NCBI GenBank assembly: GCA_047633055.1
Contig: JBLIEI010000020.1
Coordinates: 1 to 64,000, forward strand
Reading direction: 5' to 3'
From: CALJFL01 sp047633055
Lineage (GTDB): Bacteria; Pseudomonadota; Gammaproteobacteria; Pseudomonadales; Halieaceae
DNA length: 64,000 bases
Shown: positions 52,359 through 62,553 of the stretch, one piece after another
Numbering within the stretch: the stretch's first letter is position 1
Layout of the letters: each line of letters starts with the position of its first letter
Position numbers and translations under genes: made by a program
Notes under the pieces: model-generated
The model's input: the letters and a program-made list of their open reading frames with translations, nothing else
What the model was told of the DNA's origin: nothing
The model's database searches: none

Positions 52359-53048
52359 ATGCAACTTGTTTTTATTCACGGCTCTGGTGGGACAGGGAAG
52401 GTTTGGAAATACCAAACTCAGTACTTCCCCGGAGCTATCGCCGTTGATCTGCCCGGTCATCCCGAGGGTGATCTTCTGGAATCGGTCCAGAGTATGGCTG
52501 CCTGGCTCAAACAGTACGTTGACGATGCCGGCCTTTCAGAGTTGGTTTTGGTTGGCCACTCGATTGGGGGAGGTATTGCATTGCAGTACGCATTGGATTG
52601 TCCGGAAGATGTCCGTGCGATCATCTCTATAGGCTCAGGGGGTCGGTTGCGAGTCCATCCGGACACAATAATCTCCATGGAGCAGGCACTCGCCAAGCCG
52701 GAATCAATAGAGCCGTTTGTCAAGAGCTTCTGGCAGAGAGTCGAGCCTGAGTTTGCTGCGGAGCTCATTGCCGATGGGCTTGCACTGGGTCCTGCTGCAT
52801 TTCTTCAAGATTTTAAGGCCTGTGATGAATTTGATGTGATGGAGAGTCTGGGTGAAATCGATCAGCCTATGCTGGCGATTGTCGGTTCAGACGATGTGAT
52901 GACACCGCAGAAGTACGCTGAGTTTATGGTCCAAAAAATGCCCGATGCCCTGCTTGAGGTTATCCACGACGGAACCCATTCTGTTTTTGCGGAGAAGCCG
53001 AAAGAAGTCAACTCGGCTATTGAGAGGTTCCTCGCGACACTCACGTGA
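52359..53048 (+). CDS. Alpha/beta hydrolase
   Basis: 229 residues, cytosolic. The oxyanion region is FIHGSGGTGKVW; the catalytic residues are Ser in LVGHSIGGG, Asp in VGSDDVMTP and His in HDGTHSVFAEKP. It resembles carboxylesterase or C-C-bond hydrolases of catabolic pathways. AGGATGATGATTGC precedes the ATG. The gene is separated from the MFS gene by the repeat R1 and IS6 relic, so it is probably transcribed alone. Confidence 0.88.
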   Translation: MQLVFIHGSGGTGKVWKYQTQYFPGAIAVDLPGHPEGDLLESVQSMAAWLKQYVDDAGLSELVLVGHSIGGGIALQYALDCPEDVRAIISIGSGGRLRVHPDTIISMEQALAKPESIEPFVKSFWQRVEPEFAAELIADGLALGPAAFLQDFKACDEFDVMESLGEIDQPMLAIVGSDDVMTPQKYAEFMVQKMPDALLEVIHDGTHSVFAEKPKEVNSAIERFLATLT

Positions 53049-53306
53049 AGTGACTTCATATATGTGCAGGTTTTGCCAAGTGAATGTTCCGAAATTGGTG
53101 TAATTCTCCACTGACCACATACATGCGCCACCGCTTGCGACTGTGCGGCCCCTCAGCGGTAATTGTTGATATCAACGATCTTTGCGCCGGGGTTTTCTAT
53201 ACTCCACAAGGCACTTGGATTGCGGTGATGCGCCGGGTTGAATGTTGGTTTAGTCGTGCCTCGCTTTGCGCTACTATTACTCCTCCTTTATTGGTTGAAG
53301 TTTATT

Positions 53307-54638
53307 ATGCGTCTATCTATCTTGTTTCTTTCTTTCGTGCTTCCTGTGCTGGCGCTCTCTGTGGTGTCGAGTGCTGCGCGTGCTGACGGCGCACTCAATA
53401 AGCGCTTGTTGCAGGCAGGCGACGCGCTGGAATCCGACGTTATTGCCCTGCGGCGGCACTTCCATCAGAATCCCGAGCTGAGCAATCGGGAGTTTGAAAC
53501 CGCCAAACGCATAGCCAAGGAACTTCGTGCCCTAGGTCTCAAGCCAGAGACGGGTATTGCCTCAACCGGCGTTGTTGCCGTTCTTAAAGGTGGCAAACCT
53601 GGGCCGCTGGTCGCATTGCGCGCAGACATTGATGGTTTACCGGTAGAGGAGCAGGTTGATCTGCCGTTTGCATCCAAGGCTCGGGGTACCTACCGCGGTA
53701 ATGATGTTGGTGTAATGCATGCCTGCGGCCACGACACGCACATTGCGATGTTGCTAGGTGCAGCCAGGGCATTGGTCGGTGTAAAAGAAGACTTGGCGGG
53801 TTCGGTCATGTTTATTTTCCAACCCGCAGAGGAAGGCGCGCCTGAAGGTGAGACAGGCGGTGCTAAACGGATGCTGGCAGAGGGCCTGTTCGAGGGACGA
53901 CAGCCGGAGGCTATTTTCGGGCTGCATACTTTCTCGAACTTGCCCGCCGGGATGATCGGGTATCGGTCCGGTCCTGCGATGGCCAGCTCTGATCGGTTCA
54001 CAATTACAGTCAAGGGGCGGCAGACTCATGGCTCGCGGCCCTGGGATGGTGTCGACCCTATCGTTACGGCTGCGCAGATTGTCATGGCCGTTCAAACCAT
54101 CGCCAGCCGTCAGGTGGATGTGACCAAGGCACCCTCGGTGATTTCGTTTGGCCTCATCGAGGGTGGGGTGCGTAACAATATCATCCCTGATGAAGTGGAA
54201 CTGATCGGTACTATACGAAACTTTGACATGGGTATTCGTGCGCAGATTCACGAAAAGCTGAAGCATACCGCAGAGTTGATTGCCTTGAGCGCAGGTGCAA
54301 CGGCCGAAGTCGAGATCTTTCCTGGCTATCCGGTGACCATCAATGACCCGGCGCTTACTGCGCAAATGCTACCCACCTTAAAGCGCATTGTCGGGGAGGC
54401 TGGCGTTGTTGAGGCACCCTTGGTCACCGGTGCAGAAGACTTTTCCTACTACGCGCTGGAAACTCCAGGACTGTTTTTATATCTGGGTGGGTCGCCCGCT
54501 GGTGTGGACCCGTCCACTCAGCCCAGCAATCACTCGCCGCTTTTCTTTGTTGATGAGTCAACGCTAAAGACCGGCGTTAATGTGCTGACCAATCTGGTTG
54601 CCGATTATTTTGAGCCGGCCGGTGCTCGCCGCTACTAA
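53307..54638 (+). CDS. M20-family amidohydrolase, exported
   Basis: 443 residues: signal peptide (1-26, ending ARA) and a peptidase M20D domain. Metal-binding phrases are HACGHDTH and PAEEG..E; GVRNNIIPDEVEL and TGAEDFSYYALETPG are typical of IAA-amino-acid or hippurate hydrolases. It would cleave N-acyl amino acids in the periplasm, releasing an aromatic or aliphatic acid for the nearby ligases. ATG 53307 is used as it begins the signal peptide; GAAG lies 6 bases before it. Confidence 0.9.
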   Translation: MRLSILFLSFVLPVLALSVVSSAARADGALNKRLLQAGDALESDVIALRRHFHQNPELSNREFETAKRIAKELRALGLKPETGIASTGVVAVLKGGKPGPLVALRADIDGLPVEEQVDLPFASKARGTYRGNDVGVMHACGHDTHIAMLLGAARALVGVKEDLAGSVMFIFQPAEEGAPEGETGGAKRMLAEGLFEGRQPEAIFGLHTFSNLPAGMIGYRSGPAMASSDRFTITVKGRQTHGSRPWDGVDPIVTAAQIVMAVQTIASRQVDVTKAPSVISFGLIEGGVRNNIIPDEVELIGTIRNFDMGIRAQIHEKLKHTAELIALSAGATAEVEIFPGYPVTINDPALTAQMLPTLKRIVGEAGVVEAPLVTGAEDFSYYALETPGLFLYLGGSPAGVDPSTQPSNHSPLFFVDESTLKTGVNVLTNLVADYFEPAGARRY

Positions 54639-54661
54639 ATCGATGGGCAAAACGGTCTGTT

Positions 54662-55138
54662 TTATTCTATAGCCATTACGCAATAAGATTCTTTGCGCTG
54701 ATGGATCTGCCAGTCCACGTCATCATGAACACGTTTACCGATTAATGCCCGGCCTAATGGCGTAGCAGGGGTGATGACTTGTATGGCCCCCTGCTCACTA
54801 TCAATGCTCAAGCCGCCAGCGGCAGGCCCAATCAGAAAGCGCCTTTGTTGTCCTTGATTATTTTCTAGGCAGATCAATGCACCTAGTTGAGCTGTGGCGC
54901 ACGGGCCAAAGGTGGGCCGTTGGAAATGCTGGTACAGAGCGATGGCATGCTTCAGTTCGGCAATACGCATGGATTGCCCATGGGCGAGATAGGCCGCTTC
55001 CACTGCGAGGGTGTCATACTTATTAGCCGCAATATTTTCAGGATGGGTGGCACTGTCGTGCGCTTGCTGACTGGCAGCGACAGCAGTGCTGAGTTCGAGT
55101 TGTAGTTTCTCAACAATGGCGCTAACCAGATTATACAT
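54662..55138 (-). CDS. GreA/GreB-family transcription elongation factor-like protein
   Basis: 158 residues. The N-terminal half is a coiled coil (VSAIVEKLQLELSTAVAASQQAHDSATHPENIAANKYD), the C-terminal half an FKBP-like Gre domain with VITPATPLGRALIGKRVHDDV. It is shorter and more diverged than GreA, so it may be a paralogue that binds the RNA polymerase secondary channel with another role. Converges with the M20 gene. Confidence 0.8.
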   Translation of the reverse strand: MYNLVSAIVEKLQLELSTAVAASQQAHDSATHPENIAANKYDTLAVEAAYLAHGQSMRIAELKHAIALYQHFQRPTFGPCATAQLGALICLENNQGQQRRFLIGPAAGGLSIDSEQGAIQVITPATPLGRALIGKRVHDDVDWQIHQRKESYCVMAIE

Positions 55139-55329
55139 AATAAGTGTTCGGTAACTGGGTCAATAGGTTTATTATCGCTTGCAATAGTAGCTGATGCCCA
55201 GCGTATTTGAATAATGATAGGGTGTTGTCAAGTTAACTAGTCACCTTTGTCATTACCGTTTTACTTCCTCAGTCCATGTCCCACACAATCGAGATTTTCG
55301 TTATTTGGTCAGTGACCATTCATTTAGAT

Positions 55330-55851
55330 TCAGGCCCGCAACTCAGGCAGTGACTCTCCTTCGGGTACAAATTGCAGCGCTACACCGTTATTGCACCAGC
55401 GCTGCCCGGTAGGCTGTGGACCGTCGTCAAAGACGTGACCCTGATGGCCGCTGCAGCGCGCGCAATGGTACTCGGTGCGCGGTAGTATCAACTTCCAGTC
55501 GCGCTTGGTATCGACATTCGTCTTGATAGCTTCGAAAAAACTGGGCCAGCCGGTGCCGCTGTCGAACTTGGTTGCCGAAGTAAACATCGGGAGATAACAG
55601 GCGGCGCATATATAGGTGCCAGCGCGCTTCTCATCGTTCAGCGTGCTCGTCCAGGGACGTTCCGTGCCTTCCTCGAACAGCACCTTGTATTGCTGCGCGT
55701 CGAGCAATTTACGCCACTCATCCTTAGTCTTACTAAGGGTTGGGAAATCACCGCTTAATGTTGTTGCTTCTGTCGTTGCGAATACCACTCTGTTAGCGGC
55801 AAGGCCAGCGGCAGAAAACAGAGCCCCGGCAATGAATAATCGTCTATGCAT
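55330..55851 (-). CDS. msrB: Peptide methionine (R)-S-oxide reductase, exported
   Basis: 173 residues with an N-terminal signal (MHRRLFIAGALFSAAGLAA). Zinc-binding pairs are C82/C85 (CAAC) and C130/C133 (CARC). The resolving and catalytic region ends in RWCNNGVALQFVP with Cys153. It repairs oxidised methionines in envelope proteins. It appears monocistronic; the next 200 bases upstream contain only a short R3-like repeat near 55961. Confidence 0.93.
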   Translation of the reverse strand: MHRRLFIAGALFSAAGLAANRVVFATTEATTLSGDFPTLSKTKDEWRKLLDAQQYKVLFEEGTERPWTSTLNDEKRAGTYICAACYLPMFTSATKFDSGTGWPSFFEAIKTNVDTKRDWKLILPRTEYHCARCSGHQGHVFDDGPQPTGQRWCNNGVALQFVPEGESLPELRA

Positions 55852-56048
55852 AAAAAATGTCTCTTCAAGATCAGTACTTCTTCAGACAGCGGGCGCGCCC
55901 TTTAATTCCATTACCGATCAGAAAGCACGCATCAGATGCCGACAAGCTAAGCTCCCGTAATCGATAGAATCGAGGAATGAGTAGTGATAAGTGCCACTGA
56001 TTCCGGCTGTCTTGCCCTAAGCACTGCAAGTTTAGCGTTCGCTATCAA

Positions 56049-56405
56049 CTATTCCGACAAGAACTGGATAAAGGGCACGAGAGAAAGAAACAGCATACTG
56101 ACAGCCAGCAGACTGTAAAAGATCACATTCAGTGGTGATTGCTTGAAACGGTCACTCAATGTTTCAGGTGGGTCTTTGATCTTTAGCGCTTCAAAATAGC
56201 GCCGACGTTCAAGTTGATAAGTGTCGATAAGCTCACGGGCCCTGATTTTCTCACTATTGTTGACTAACCACAGCCCTGCGGTCGACAGGCCCCACCGACC
56301 TGCCGATGTCTCATAGGCGTCCAGTGAATTGTCCGACAGCAAATCGCGTACATCCTGCGCTTCCTCGTCAGACACACTATGTAAACGAAAGATTAGTACC
56401 GCCAT
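56049..56405 (-). CDS. DUF6164 protein
   Basis: 118 residues. The N-terminal half resembles a DUF2007-type signal-binding domain (MAVLIFRLHSVSDEEAQDVRDLL, then YETSAGRWGLSTAGLWL); the C-terminal half has one hydrophobic helix (NVIFYSLLAVSMLFLSLVPFIQFL). Probably a small inner-membrane protein of unknown role. The 68 bases between it and the oxidoreductase gene suggest possible co-transcription. Confidence 0.8.
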   Translation of the reverse strand: MAVLIFRLHSVSDEEAQDVRDLLSDNSLDAYETSAGRWGLSTAGLWLVNNSEKIRARELIDTYQLERRRYFEALKIKDPPETLSDRFKQSPLNVIFYSLLAVSMLFLSLVPFIQFLSE

Positions 56406-56472
56406 TGTGTTGCTCCAGTCGGCCCGCTAAAACCATCAGGCTGATGTTCCAGAGTTAGCAGAGATTCATTCC

Positions 56473-57903
56473 CTAACAGGTAAACCCCATCCCTATCGAG
56501 TCCAGAAACTTCAGCCACAAGCCACGCTTGCCGCCATTTTTATCCGCTCTGATTAGCGCCAGCTGAGTCAGGCGGATGCCAATCCAGCGGAATGGCTCAG
56601 GCGGCCAAGGCATCGTTTTTTTTGTCACGAACTGCATTTTGATCACCTCGGAGGGCTTGTAGCCCAGTAACTCAATGCCGATTCGCGCGCCGAATCTTGA
56701 TGCGCTCACACCGTGTCCGGTATAACCGACCGACCAGGCCAGACGGCCATTACACGCTACCCCGGGGACCAGGCAAAAGCGGGTAGATGTAGCGATAATG
56801 CCACCCCATTTGTTGGAGAATTTCACTTTTCCTTCCAGCTGTGGAAACATTTCGAAGAACTCGGTGGCCAGCTGTTCGTAACGTGCCGGTGCGTCCATAA
56901 GTTTGGGATCAGTGCCGCGATTGAAATAGGCGCGAACCGCACCGCCGCCGCCCCAGGTAATGCGATTATCTTTGGTCAGGCGAAAGTAATGGAACATATT
57001 GTTGTAATCCGACAGGGCGTGCCGCGATTCCGGCTTTCCCCAGTTGATCAAATCAAGCTGCTGCGATGTTAGCGGCTGCGTGGCGATTTGATAATCCCAA
57101 ACCGGCACGATGGCACGATGGACCTTGCGATAGGGATTGGTGTACCCATTGGTGGCCATTAACACTTTTTTACTTTCGATGTGTCCGCCGTCACAGATAC
57201 CCCGCATGCCCGTCTTGCCAACCGGCATGACCTTATTCAAGCGGGTACCCTCGAAGATACGAACGCCCAGCTGGTTGAGCAGCACATTCTTAAGGCCCAA
57301 GCATAAACGTGCGGGATCGACGACACCGTCCTGGCCATCGCGATACCAGCAACCGCCATAGAATGTCGGGGAGTTGGCTTGTTCGCGCATGGCCGCCCTG
57401 TCATACCACACCACGTCGTCGCCGTTTGCCACGTATTCCAGGTATTCGCCGTGTAGTCGAACGGCTGACGCCGGGTCCAGTGCTACGTCAGTAGCGCCGG
57501 TTTGTTCGTAGCGGGCGTCGATATCGTAGCGTTCCAGGGTTGCCAGCAACTCCTTGATATTCTGCTCGCCTAACTCCTCCAGTTGGTCTGCCTCGCCGGG
57601 GAACTGTGCCTCAATATTGGTCTCACCGTGTGCAATGCTGGTGCTAAGGAAGCCTCCATTGCGGCCCGAAGCTCCGTCTGCGACAAAGGTTTTCTCAATA
57701 ATAATAATATCGATATCCGGCTTCCGCTCCTTGGCCTGCATCGCAGCCCATAGCCCGGTAAAACCCCCGCCGACAATCAGCAACTCGCAGCGCGCACTTC
57801 CTGATAATGCAGGTTCGGGGGCCGGCATTATTTCGGGATCGTGCCACAGTGGTCGCGCTGCAGCGTCTTTTAATGAGTCGTAATGTTTGTGCATATATTT
57901 CAA
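56473..57903 (-). CDS. FAD-dependent amine/amino-acid oxidase (DadA/PuuB-like)
   Basis: 476 residues. ELLIVGGGFTGLWAAMQAKER gives the FAD motif, IIIEKTFVADGASGRNGGFL the flavin-binding Arg-Asn-Gly-Gly, and NKWGGIIATSTRFCLVPG plus WSVGYTGHGVSASRFGARIG are typical of gamma-glutamylputrescine oxidase-like proteins. It would oxidise an amine or N-substituted amino acid in the cytosol. A bicupin gene precedes it (83 bases), as seen in polyamine and related pathways. Confidence 0.87.
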   Translation of the reverse strand: MKYMHKHYDSLKDAAARPLWHDPEIMPAPEPALSGSARCELLIVGGGFTGLWAAMQAKERKPDIDIIIIEKTFVADGASGRNGGFLSTSIAHGETNIEAQFPGEADQLEELGEQNIKELLATLERYDIDARYEQTGATDVALDPASAVRLHGEYLEYVANGDDVVWYDRAAMREQANSPTFYGGCWYRDGQDGVVDPARLCLGLKNVLLNQLGVRIFEGTRLNKVMPVGKTGMRGICDGGHIESKKVLMATNGYTNPYRKVHRAIVPVWDYQIATQPLTSQQLDLINWGKPESRHALSDYNNMFHYFRLTKDNRITWGGGGAVRAYFNRGTDPKLMDAPARYEQLATEFFEMFPQLEGKVKFSNKWGGIIATSTRFCLVPGVACNGRLAWSVGYTGHGVSASRFGARIGIELLGYKPSEVIKMQFVTKKTMPWPPEPFRWIGIRLTQLALIRADKNGGKRGLWLKFLDSIGMGFTC

Positions 57904-57986
57904 TCCAGATATTTCTACTCAATATTCCAGCCTTGGGGTTGATTGTTGTCGATTCGGCTGTCCATCATAAATCGGTGGCCTTGTGC

Positions 57987-58736
57987 TCAGGAAAGGTAGA
58001 GCCTGGCAAAAAATATCGTCACACTGTCCGAGACCTGCGCGCTACAAATCACACCCTGAGGGATAAAAAATGCTTCGCCGGCAGTAAATACATGCTCTAC
58101 GCCGGCTTCATCCGTGAGGTAAATCGAACCGTCATGTACCAGAAAAAATTCATGATGGGGAAAAGGCCGGGGCGGAGCTTCAAACGCTTCACTGTGCCAG
58201 GTACCGGAGACAAATCTACTGGTGTTATCTGTGTAGCAAATACTTTCTGTGGCAGTTGCGCCGGCTGCCAGTGCAAAGGGCGTTTTGGCTGTTATTGCTG
58301 TCAGCGGCGTGTCGGCTTTGGGAATAATAATACCTTCGTGTGAAGGCGCGTCAGGTAGCGGTTCCTCGGGGTGTTCATAAATAACAAAAAATTTGCGCAG
58401 GTAGCCCTTCTGGAGCCACTGGCAGTTATAGGCCTTTGGGATAATAAACGCGTCACCAGCCTTGGCTTTCTCGCTAGTGCCGGTTTTACTATTCTTGATT
58501 TCGGCCTCGCCCTCAATCAGCCACATGAATTCGTCACAGGCATAGGGCCCGGCGGTTTCAATCATTTCGTCGGTATCCCAGACACCGACATATAAACCCA
58601 AGTCGTCATCCGCAAAATATTCGTGGCTGTGTTGCGTGGGTAAGGAAGATTCAAACAGTTCTTCAGTCAGGTCATCCGCTGTTTCGCCAAAACCCTCCGG
58701 GTTTGAATCCAGACGGATTATAGTGCTACTGGGCAT
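57987..58736 (-). CDS. Bicupin protein
   Basis: 249 residues with two cupin modules: residues about 55-120 (GLYVGVWDTDEMIETAGPYACDEFMWLIEGEAEI) and about 175-240 (ESICYTDNTSRFVSGTWHSEAFEAPPRPFPHHEFFLVHDGSIYL). ATG 58736 is preferred, with GAGGA just upstream; the frame is open to 58793. The fold binds metals or small acids; many members sit next to amine oxidases. It likely shares an operon with the FAD oxidase. Confidence 0.8.
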   Translation of the reverse strand: MPSSTIIRLDSNPEGFGETADDLTEELFESSLPTQHSHEYFADDDLGLYVGVWDTDEMIETAGPYACDEFMWLIEGEAEIKNSKTGTSEKAKAGDAFIIPKAYNCQWLQKGYLRKFFVIYEHPEEPLPDAPSHEGIIIPKADTPLTAITAKTPFALAAGATATESICYTDNTSRFVSGTWHSEAFEAPPRPFPHHEFFLVHDGSIYLTDEAGVEHVFTAGEAFFIPQGVICSAQVSDSVTIFFARLYLS

Positions 58737-59036
58737 TTCTTCCTCACTACTGCCGGCGATAATCTCCGGCGCATCTGTAATTAATAGCAGCACACTGCTG
58801 GTGTTGCCTGGCTGGCTAGGCAGTTTACCTCAGGTCAGCGAACTGTACACTCTCGTCGGCCAGAGCTGGTCACATAGCCGGCGGCACTGCGTCGCCAATC
58901 CTACTCAAGCGGTTGCCGCAAAGAATTGGATCCACGGGTCTCAAAACTGTGAAGAGAACCAGGGCCCGGCTATCGACGCTCTGATCGCAGGTCCGGATAC
59001 TTACGTGCTGAGGCAGAATAAGTGTATTAATGTTGA

Positions 59037-59250
59037 AGTCCCCTCTATATCAGTGAATGGGATGAGTACAAAACCACCATCCAAAAGCTGGTGGATTTTA
59101 CGCGTAAAAACCCAGCTTCTGCTCTGATGGGTAGACACATAGAAATGAGCAGTACGCCGGGCGAGGTATTTGAGTCTGGATTGGGGTATCACCCTAACGA
59201 AGCCGCTCTGGCTCTCAGGGTAGCTCACTATCGTAAGCCACTGTCGGCCA
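59037..59250 (+). pseudogene. MBL-fold metallo-hydrolase, C-terminal relic
   Basis: The frame after a TGA at 59034-59036 reads YISEWDEYKTTIQKLVDFT, then GRHIEMSSTPGEVF and YHPNEAALALRV, matching the C-terminal region of a family of metallo-hydrolases (ISEWD.YK..I..L.DFT, G.HIEM..TPG). The N-terminal metal-binding part is absent. DNA from 58800 to 59036 is degenerate. Confidence 0.7.
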
Positions 59251-59368
59251 GATTATTGCCGGCACCCGGGCTGGTGGCCGGCGATACGGTAAGTTTCGAT
59301 AATCCACGCCTCACCGACGCGATGGTGAGGTCTATCCAATCTATTGAATTTGGTATAGTTGGTTATAT

Positions 59369-59892
59369 GTCCACCCACTCCAAGATTTTACTGTTGCTTA
59401 TATCTCCGCTGCTACCTGCTATCGGAATGGCACAGGTGCTCGCGCCGCGCGTATATTGGCCCACTCCTGTCGGTACGCAGCTTGCGACAGGCGGTTCCTC
59501 TTACGTTTCGGGTGATGCTACTCCCGATCGTTCGCTGCCAATTAGCGGCGTTGATTCCAGTATTGACTCAATGTATCTGGGTTACCGATATACCCTGAAC
59601 CTGTTTTGGGAGCCAGTATTAAACTGGTGGCACCGACAGGGAGACATGAATCAGACCGCCTGATAAATGTGGTGGCGAACCGATTGGCGATGAAAACAGA
59701 GATAGGTTGTATCACTGTACCCGCTCAAAGTGGCTGCTGGAGATGTCACTGGGCGGCTGGTTTTTTCAGAATAACGACGATTTTTTGGGCGTGACCAAAG
59801 AGCAAAAACCCGTGCTGTCACTACAGGGGCATTTGATTCACAGGTTCAGGCCTGGCTTTTGGATGTCGCTAGACATGAATTACTATAAATGA
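59369..59892 (+). pseudogene. MetA-pathway-like outer-membrane transporter, frameshifted and truncated
   Basis: The first frame gives a signal peptide (MSTHSKILLLLISPLLPA) and LAPRVYWPTPVGTQLATGG with LPISGVDSSIDSMYLGYRYT. A second frame holds GASIKLVAPTGRHESDRLINV, and a third WLLEMSLGGWFFQNNDDFL, LSLQGHLIHRFRPGFW and MNYYK. Together they follow the order of the Phenol_MetA_deg beta-barrel family, with at least two frameshifts, an internal deletion and a missing C-terminus. From 59893 to 60105 no gene is seen. Confidence 0.78.
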
Positions 59893-60105
59893 TTCGGATG
59901 AAGATCTTGATACGTTCCTGATAAGCTACCAGCAGCTTTTTTAAACCGCTGAAAGTCGTTTTGGCGTCTTTTCCCGGTTAAGATTAGTTCCCTAATTGAC
60001 AAGTCGTTGTTCCCTTCAGTGCGTGGGTGAGAATCCGCCGTTGCGCTACAGTTGTTCCAACATGACACGAAAGTCATCTGCATAAGCTGGAAAATGGGGA
60101 AAACC

Positions 60106-62553
60106 ATGTATCAATCACGAAGAACGACACTGGGGCCGAGATTCCTTCCGAGAACACCTATCGCGGTGGCCATCTTGAGCTCTGTTTTCATGGGTAGTAG
60201 CGCATTCAGTGTAGGGGCTGCGGTATTAGAAGAAATTGTCGTTACCGCGCAGAAGCGTGAAGAAAGTCTACAAGATACACCCATTGCGATCACGGCCTTT
60301 ACAGCAAGCGCTTTAGAGGACAGAGGCGTAAACAATATTTCTGAAATAGCCAATTTCACGCCAAACTTGGTGTTTGATACAACGTCTCCAATCGGTGGTG
60401 TTTCTTCCGGCGCGGCCGTTTTCATTCGAGGTGTGGGTAACACTGACTTCAGTTTAACAACAGATCCGGGTGTGGGAACTTACGTAGATGGTGTTTACGT
60501 CTCTCGCTCAGTCGGCGGCGTGCTCGACGTGCTCGACGTAGAGCGTATTGAGGTGCTGCGCGGTCCACAAGGGACATTGTTTGGGCGTAATACGATTGGT
60601 GGCGCAATTAACATCATCTCGCGCAAACCAGCTGACGACTTTCAAGCCTCTATTGAAGCCACCGTTGGTAACGATGGACGCGCAAATGTTCGCGCTTCGG
60701 TTGATATTCCATTGAGTGAAACACTAAAAACAGCATGGTCGGTTTCAAGTAAGAATCGTGACGGTTTTGTTGATCGCCCATTAGCCGGCGATGAGCTGGG
60801 CGATGAAGAGCGATTGTCTTTCCGTGGTGCTGCGACTTATACGCCTAACGACAAGTGGGATTTTCAAGCATCGGTTGATTACACAGACATTGATGAGAGC
60901 GCCGCTCCATCGGTTGGTGTTGGCTTTACTGCAGCGTTTCCTGATGGCACACCCGGTGGAGCTGGCGTTGTTGGTGCATCTTTGGTGGAGAATTTCTCTT
61001 TTCCGCTCCCAACTGGCAATAGATTGGGACCGTTGGGTCCAGGATCTCTTTCTCCGACGGGTGACTTTTTTGAAATTGTTGGCGGTGGTCTAGAAATATT
61101 TAATCAGTTTGTGGTTGATGACATTGATGCCGATGTGTCATTTGGTGATCAAATTGCATTTTCAGAAGTCGAAGTTTTCGGAACTACCTTCATAGCCAAT
61201 TATCATGGCGATAATTTTGATTTAAAATACACAGGTTCGTATCGAAATACTGAAAGTCGATTTGCCAATGATGCTGACAACTCACCCTTTCAAATCACTG
61301 AAATTGTCAATGATAACTACGACGTAGAACAAACAACCCACGAACTGCAACTGACCGGTACGGCTGCTGAAGGGAATTTGAAGTATGCGGCTGGTATCTT
61401 TTTCTTTGATGAAGAAGGGACTGATGATGTAAACGTACCGGTGACTATTCCCGCGCCTGGCACAGGCCCTGATGGCGGCGCTGGGTTCGAAGCAGCCATT
61501 AGAAATGATGCTGAAGTCGATAACAGCAGTGAAGCGGTTTACATTCAAGCAACCTATGACCTCACTGATGCTTGGGCTGTAACCGGTGGCATTCGTTATA
61601 CCGAAGATGATAAAGCTTATGCCTATACTCAGAATATTGGCGCAAACCTTGCCGGCGACCCGCTGCTTTTCCTGATTGATGATGTTGCTGCACAACTTGA
61701 GCCTGGCGGCCCTCTGGTGCCTGGCTTCATACCTTTAGTGGGCGACGGTACAGGTAGTGTTAATGAAACCTTTGACGAAACCCAGTATTACTTTGGTGTA
61801 GATACAAAACTCAATGACAACACATTGCTTTATTACAGTTTTTCTCAAGGCTTTAAAAGTGGGGGCTTTGTGTTGCGGTACGTAGCCGCTGTGCCAGAAG
61901 TACTTTCCTTCGACCCAGAGACCTTGGACTCGCATGAAATTGGTGTTAAATGGGAGAGCTCTGACAGTCGTTACCGTGTGAATGCAGCCTTCTTCATGTC
62001 AGAATATGAAGATATTCAAGTCACATTTTTTGATACATTAGGTGGCCCTCTCACAGCCAACGCTGGTAGTGCCGACATTAATGGTTTTGAATTTGAAGTG
62101 ACGGCTTTGGTGACCGACAACATAAGATTTGATCTAGGTTATGGTTATGTCGACGCTGCATATAACGAGGTCAACCCGGTTCCAGGTTTGTCTTCGGCTA
62201 TTACTAAAGATTCCAAACTGGTGAATACGCCAGAAAACACGCTTAGTCTGGGTCTTGAGTATGCAACTGCAATTTTCACCAAAGATTTGACGTTCCGTAT
62301 CGACTATTCATACACCGACGAACTGTATAACGATTCGCAAAACTCTCCATTTTTGTATCAAGAGTCCGCTATTTTCGTCGATGCTTCGGCCCGCCTGGAC
62401 CTCACTGAAAATAGTGAAGTGGTGTTATGGGTAGAGAATATTGGTGACGAGCGAGTGATTGTTAGTGGTAACTCCAACTTCGGTTTAGGTTTTCATTCAG
62501 CTGTGCCGAATCGCCCGCGTGAGTATGGTGTTACTTATAGGCACCGTTTTTGA
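60106..62553 (+). CDS. TonB-dependent outer-membrane receptor
   Basis: 815 residues. Signal sequence (about 1-40), TonB box region LEEIVVTAQKREESLQDTPI, plug with VFIRGVGNTDFSLTTDPGVG and VERIEVLRGPQGTLFGRNTIGG, barrel ending REYGVTYRHRF. ATG 60106 is chosen because GGGGA lies 6 bases before it; the frame is open upstream to 60052. No Fur box is seen. The nitrilase gene follows at 94 bases, so uptake of a nitrile or a related aromatic compound is a reasonable guess. Confidence 0.94.
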   Translation: MYQSRRTTLGPRFLPRTPIAVAILSSVFMGSSAFSVGAAVLEEIVVTAQKREESLQDTPIAITAFTASALEDRGVNNISEIANFTPNLVFDTTSPIGGVSSGAAVFIRGVGNTDFSLTTDPGVGTYVDGVYVSRSVGGVLDVLDVERIEVLRGPQGTLFGRNTIGGAINIISRKPADDFQASIEATVGNDGRANVRASVDIPLSETLKTAWSVSSKNRDGFVDRPLAGDELGDEERLSFRGAATYTPNDKWDFQASVDYTDIDESAAPSVGVGFTAAFPDGTPGGAGVVGASLVENFSFPLPTGNRLGPLGPGSLSPTGDFFEIVGGGLEIFNQFVVDDIDADVSFGDQIAFSEVEVFGTTFIANYHGDNFDLKYTGSYRNTESRFANDADNSPFQITEIVNDNYDVEQTTHELQLTGTAAEGNLKYAAGIFFFDEEGTDDVNVPVTIPAPGTGPDGGAGFEAAIRNDAEVDNSSEAVYIQATYDLTDAWAVTGGIRYTEDDKAYAYTQNIGANLAGDPLLFLIDDVAAQLEPGGPLVPGFIPLVGDGTGSVNETFDETQYYFGVDTKLNDNTLLYYSFSQGFKSGGFVLRYVAAVPEVLSFDPETLDSHEIGVKWESSDSRYRVNAAFFMSEYEDIQVTFFDTLGGPLTANAGSADINGFEFEVTALVTDNIRFDLGYGYVDAAYNEVNPVPGLSSAITKDSKLVNTPENTLSLGLEYATAIFTKDLTFRIDYSYTDELYNDSQNSPFLYQESAIFVDASARLDLTENSEVVLWVENIGDERVIVSGNSNFGLGFHSAVPNRPREYGVTYRHRF

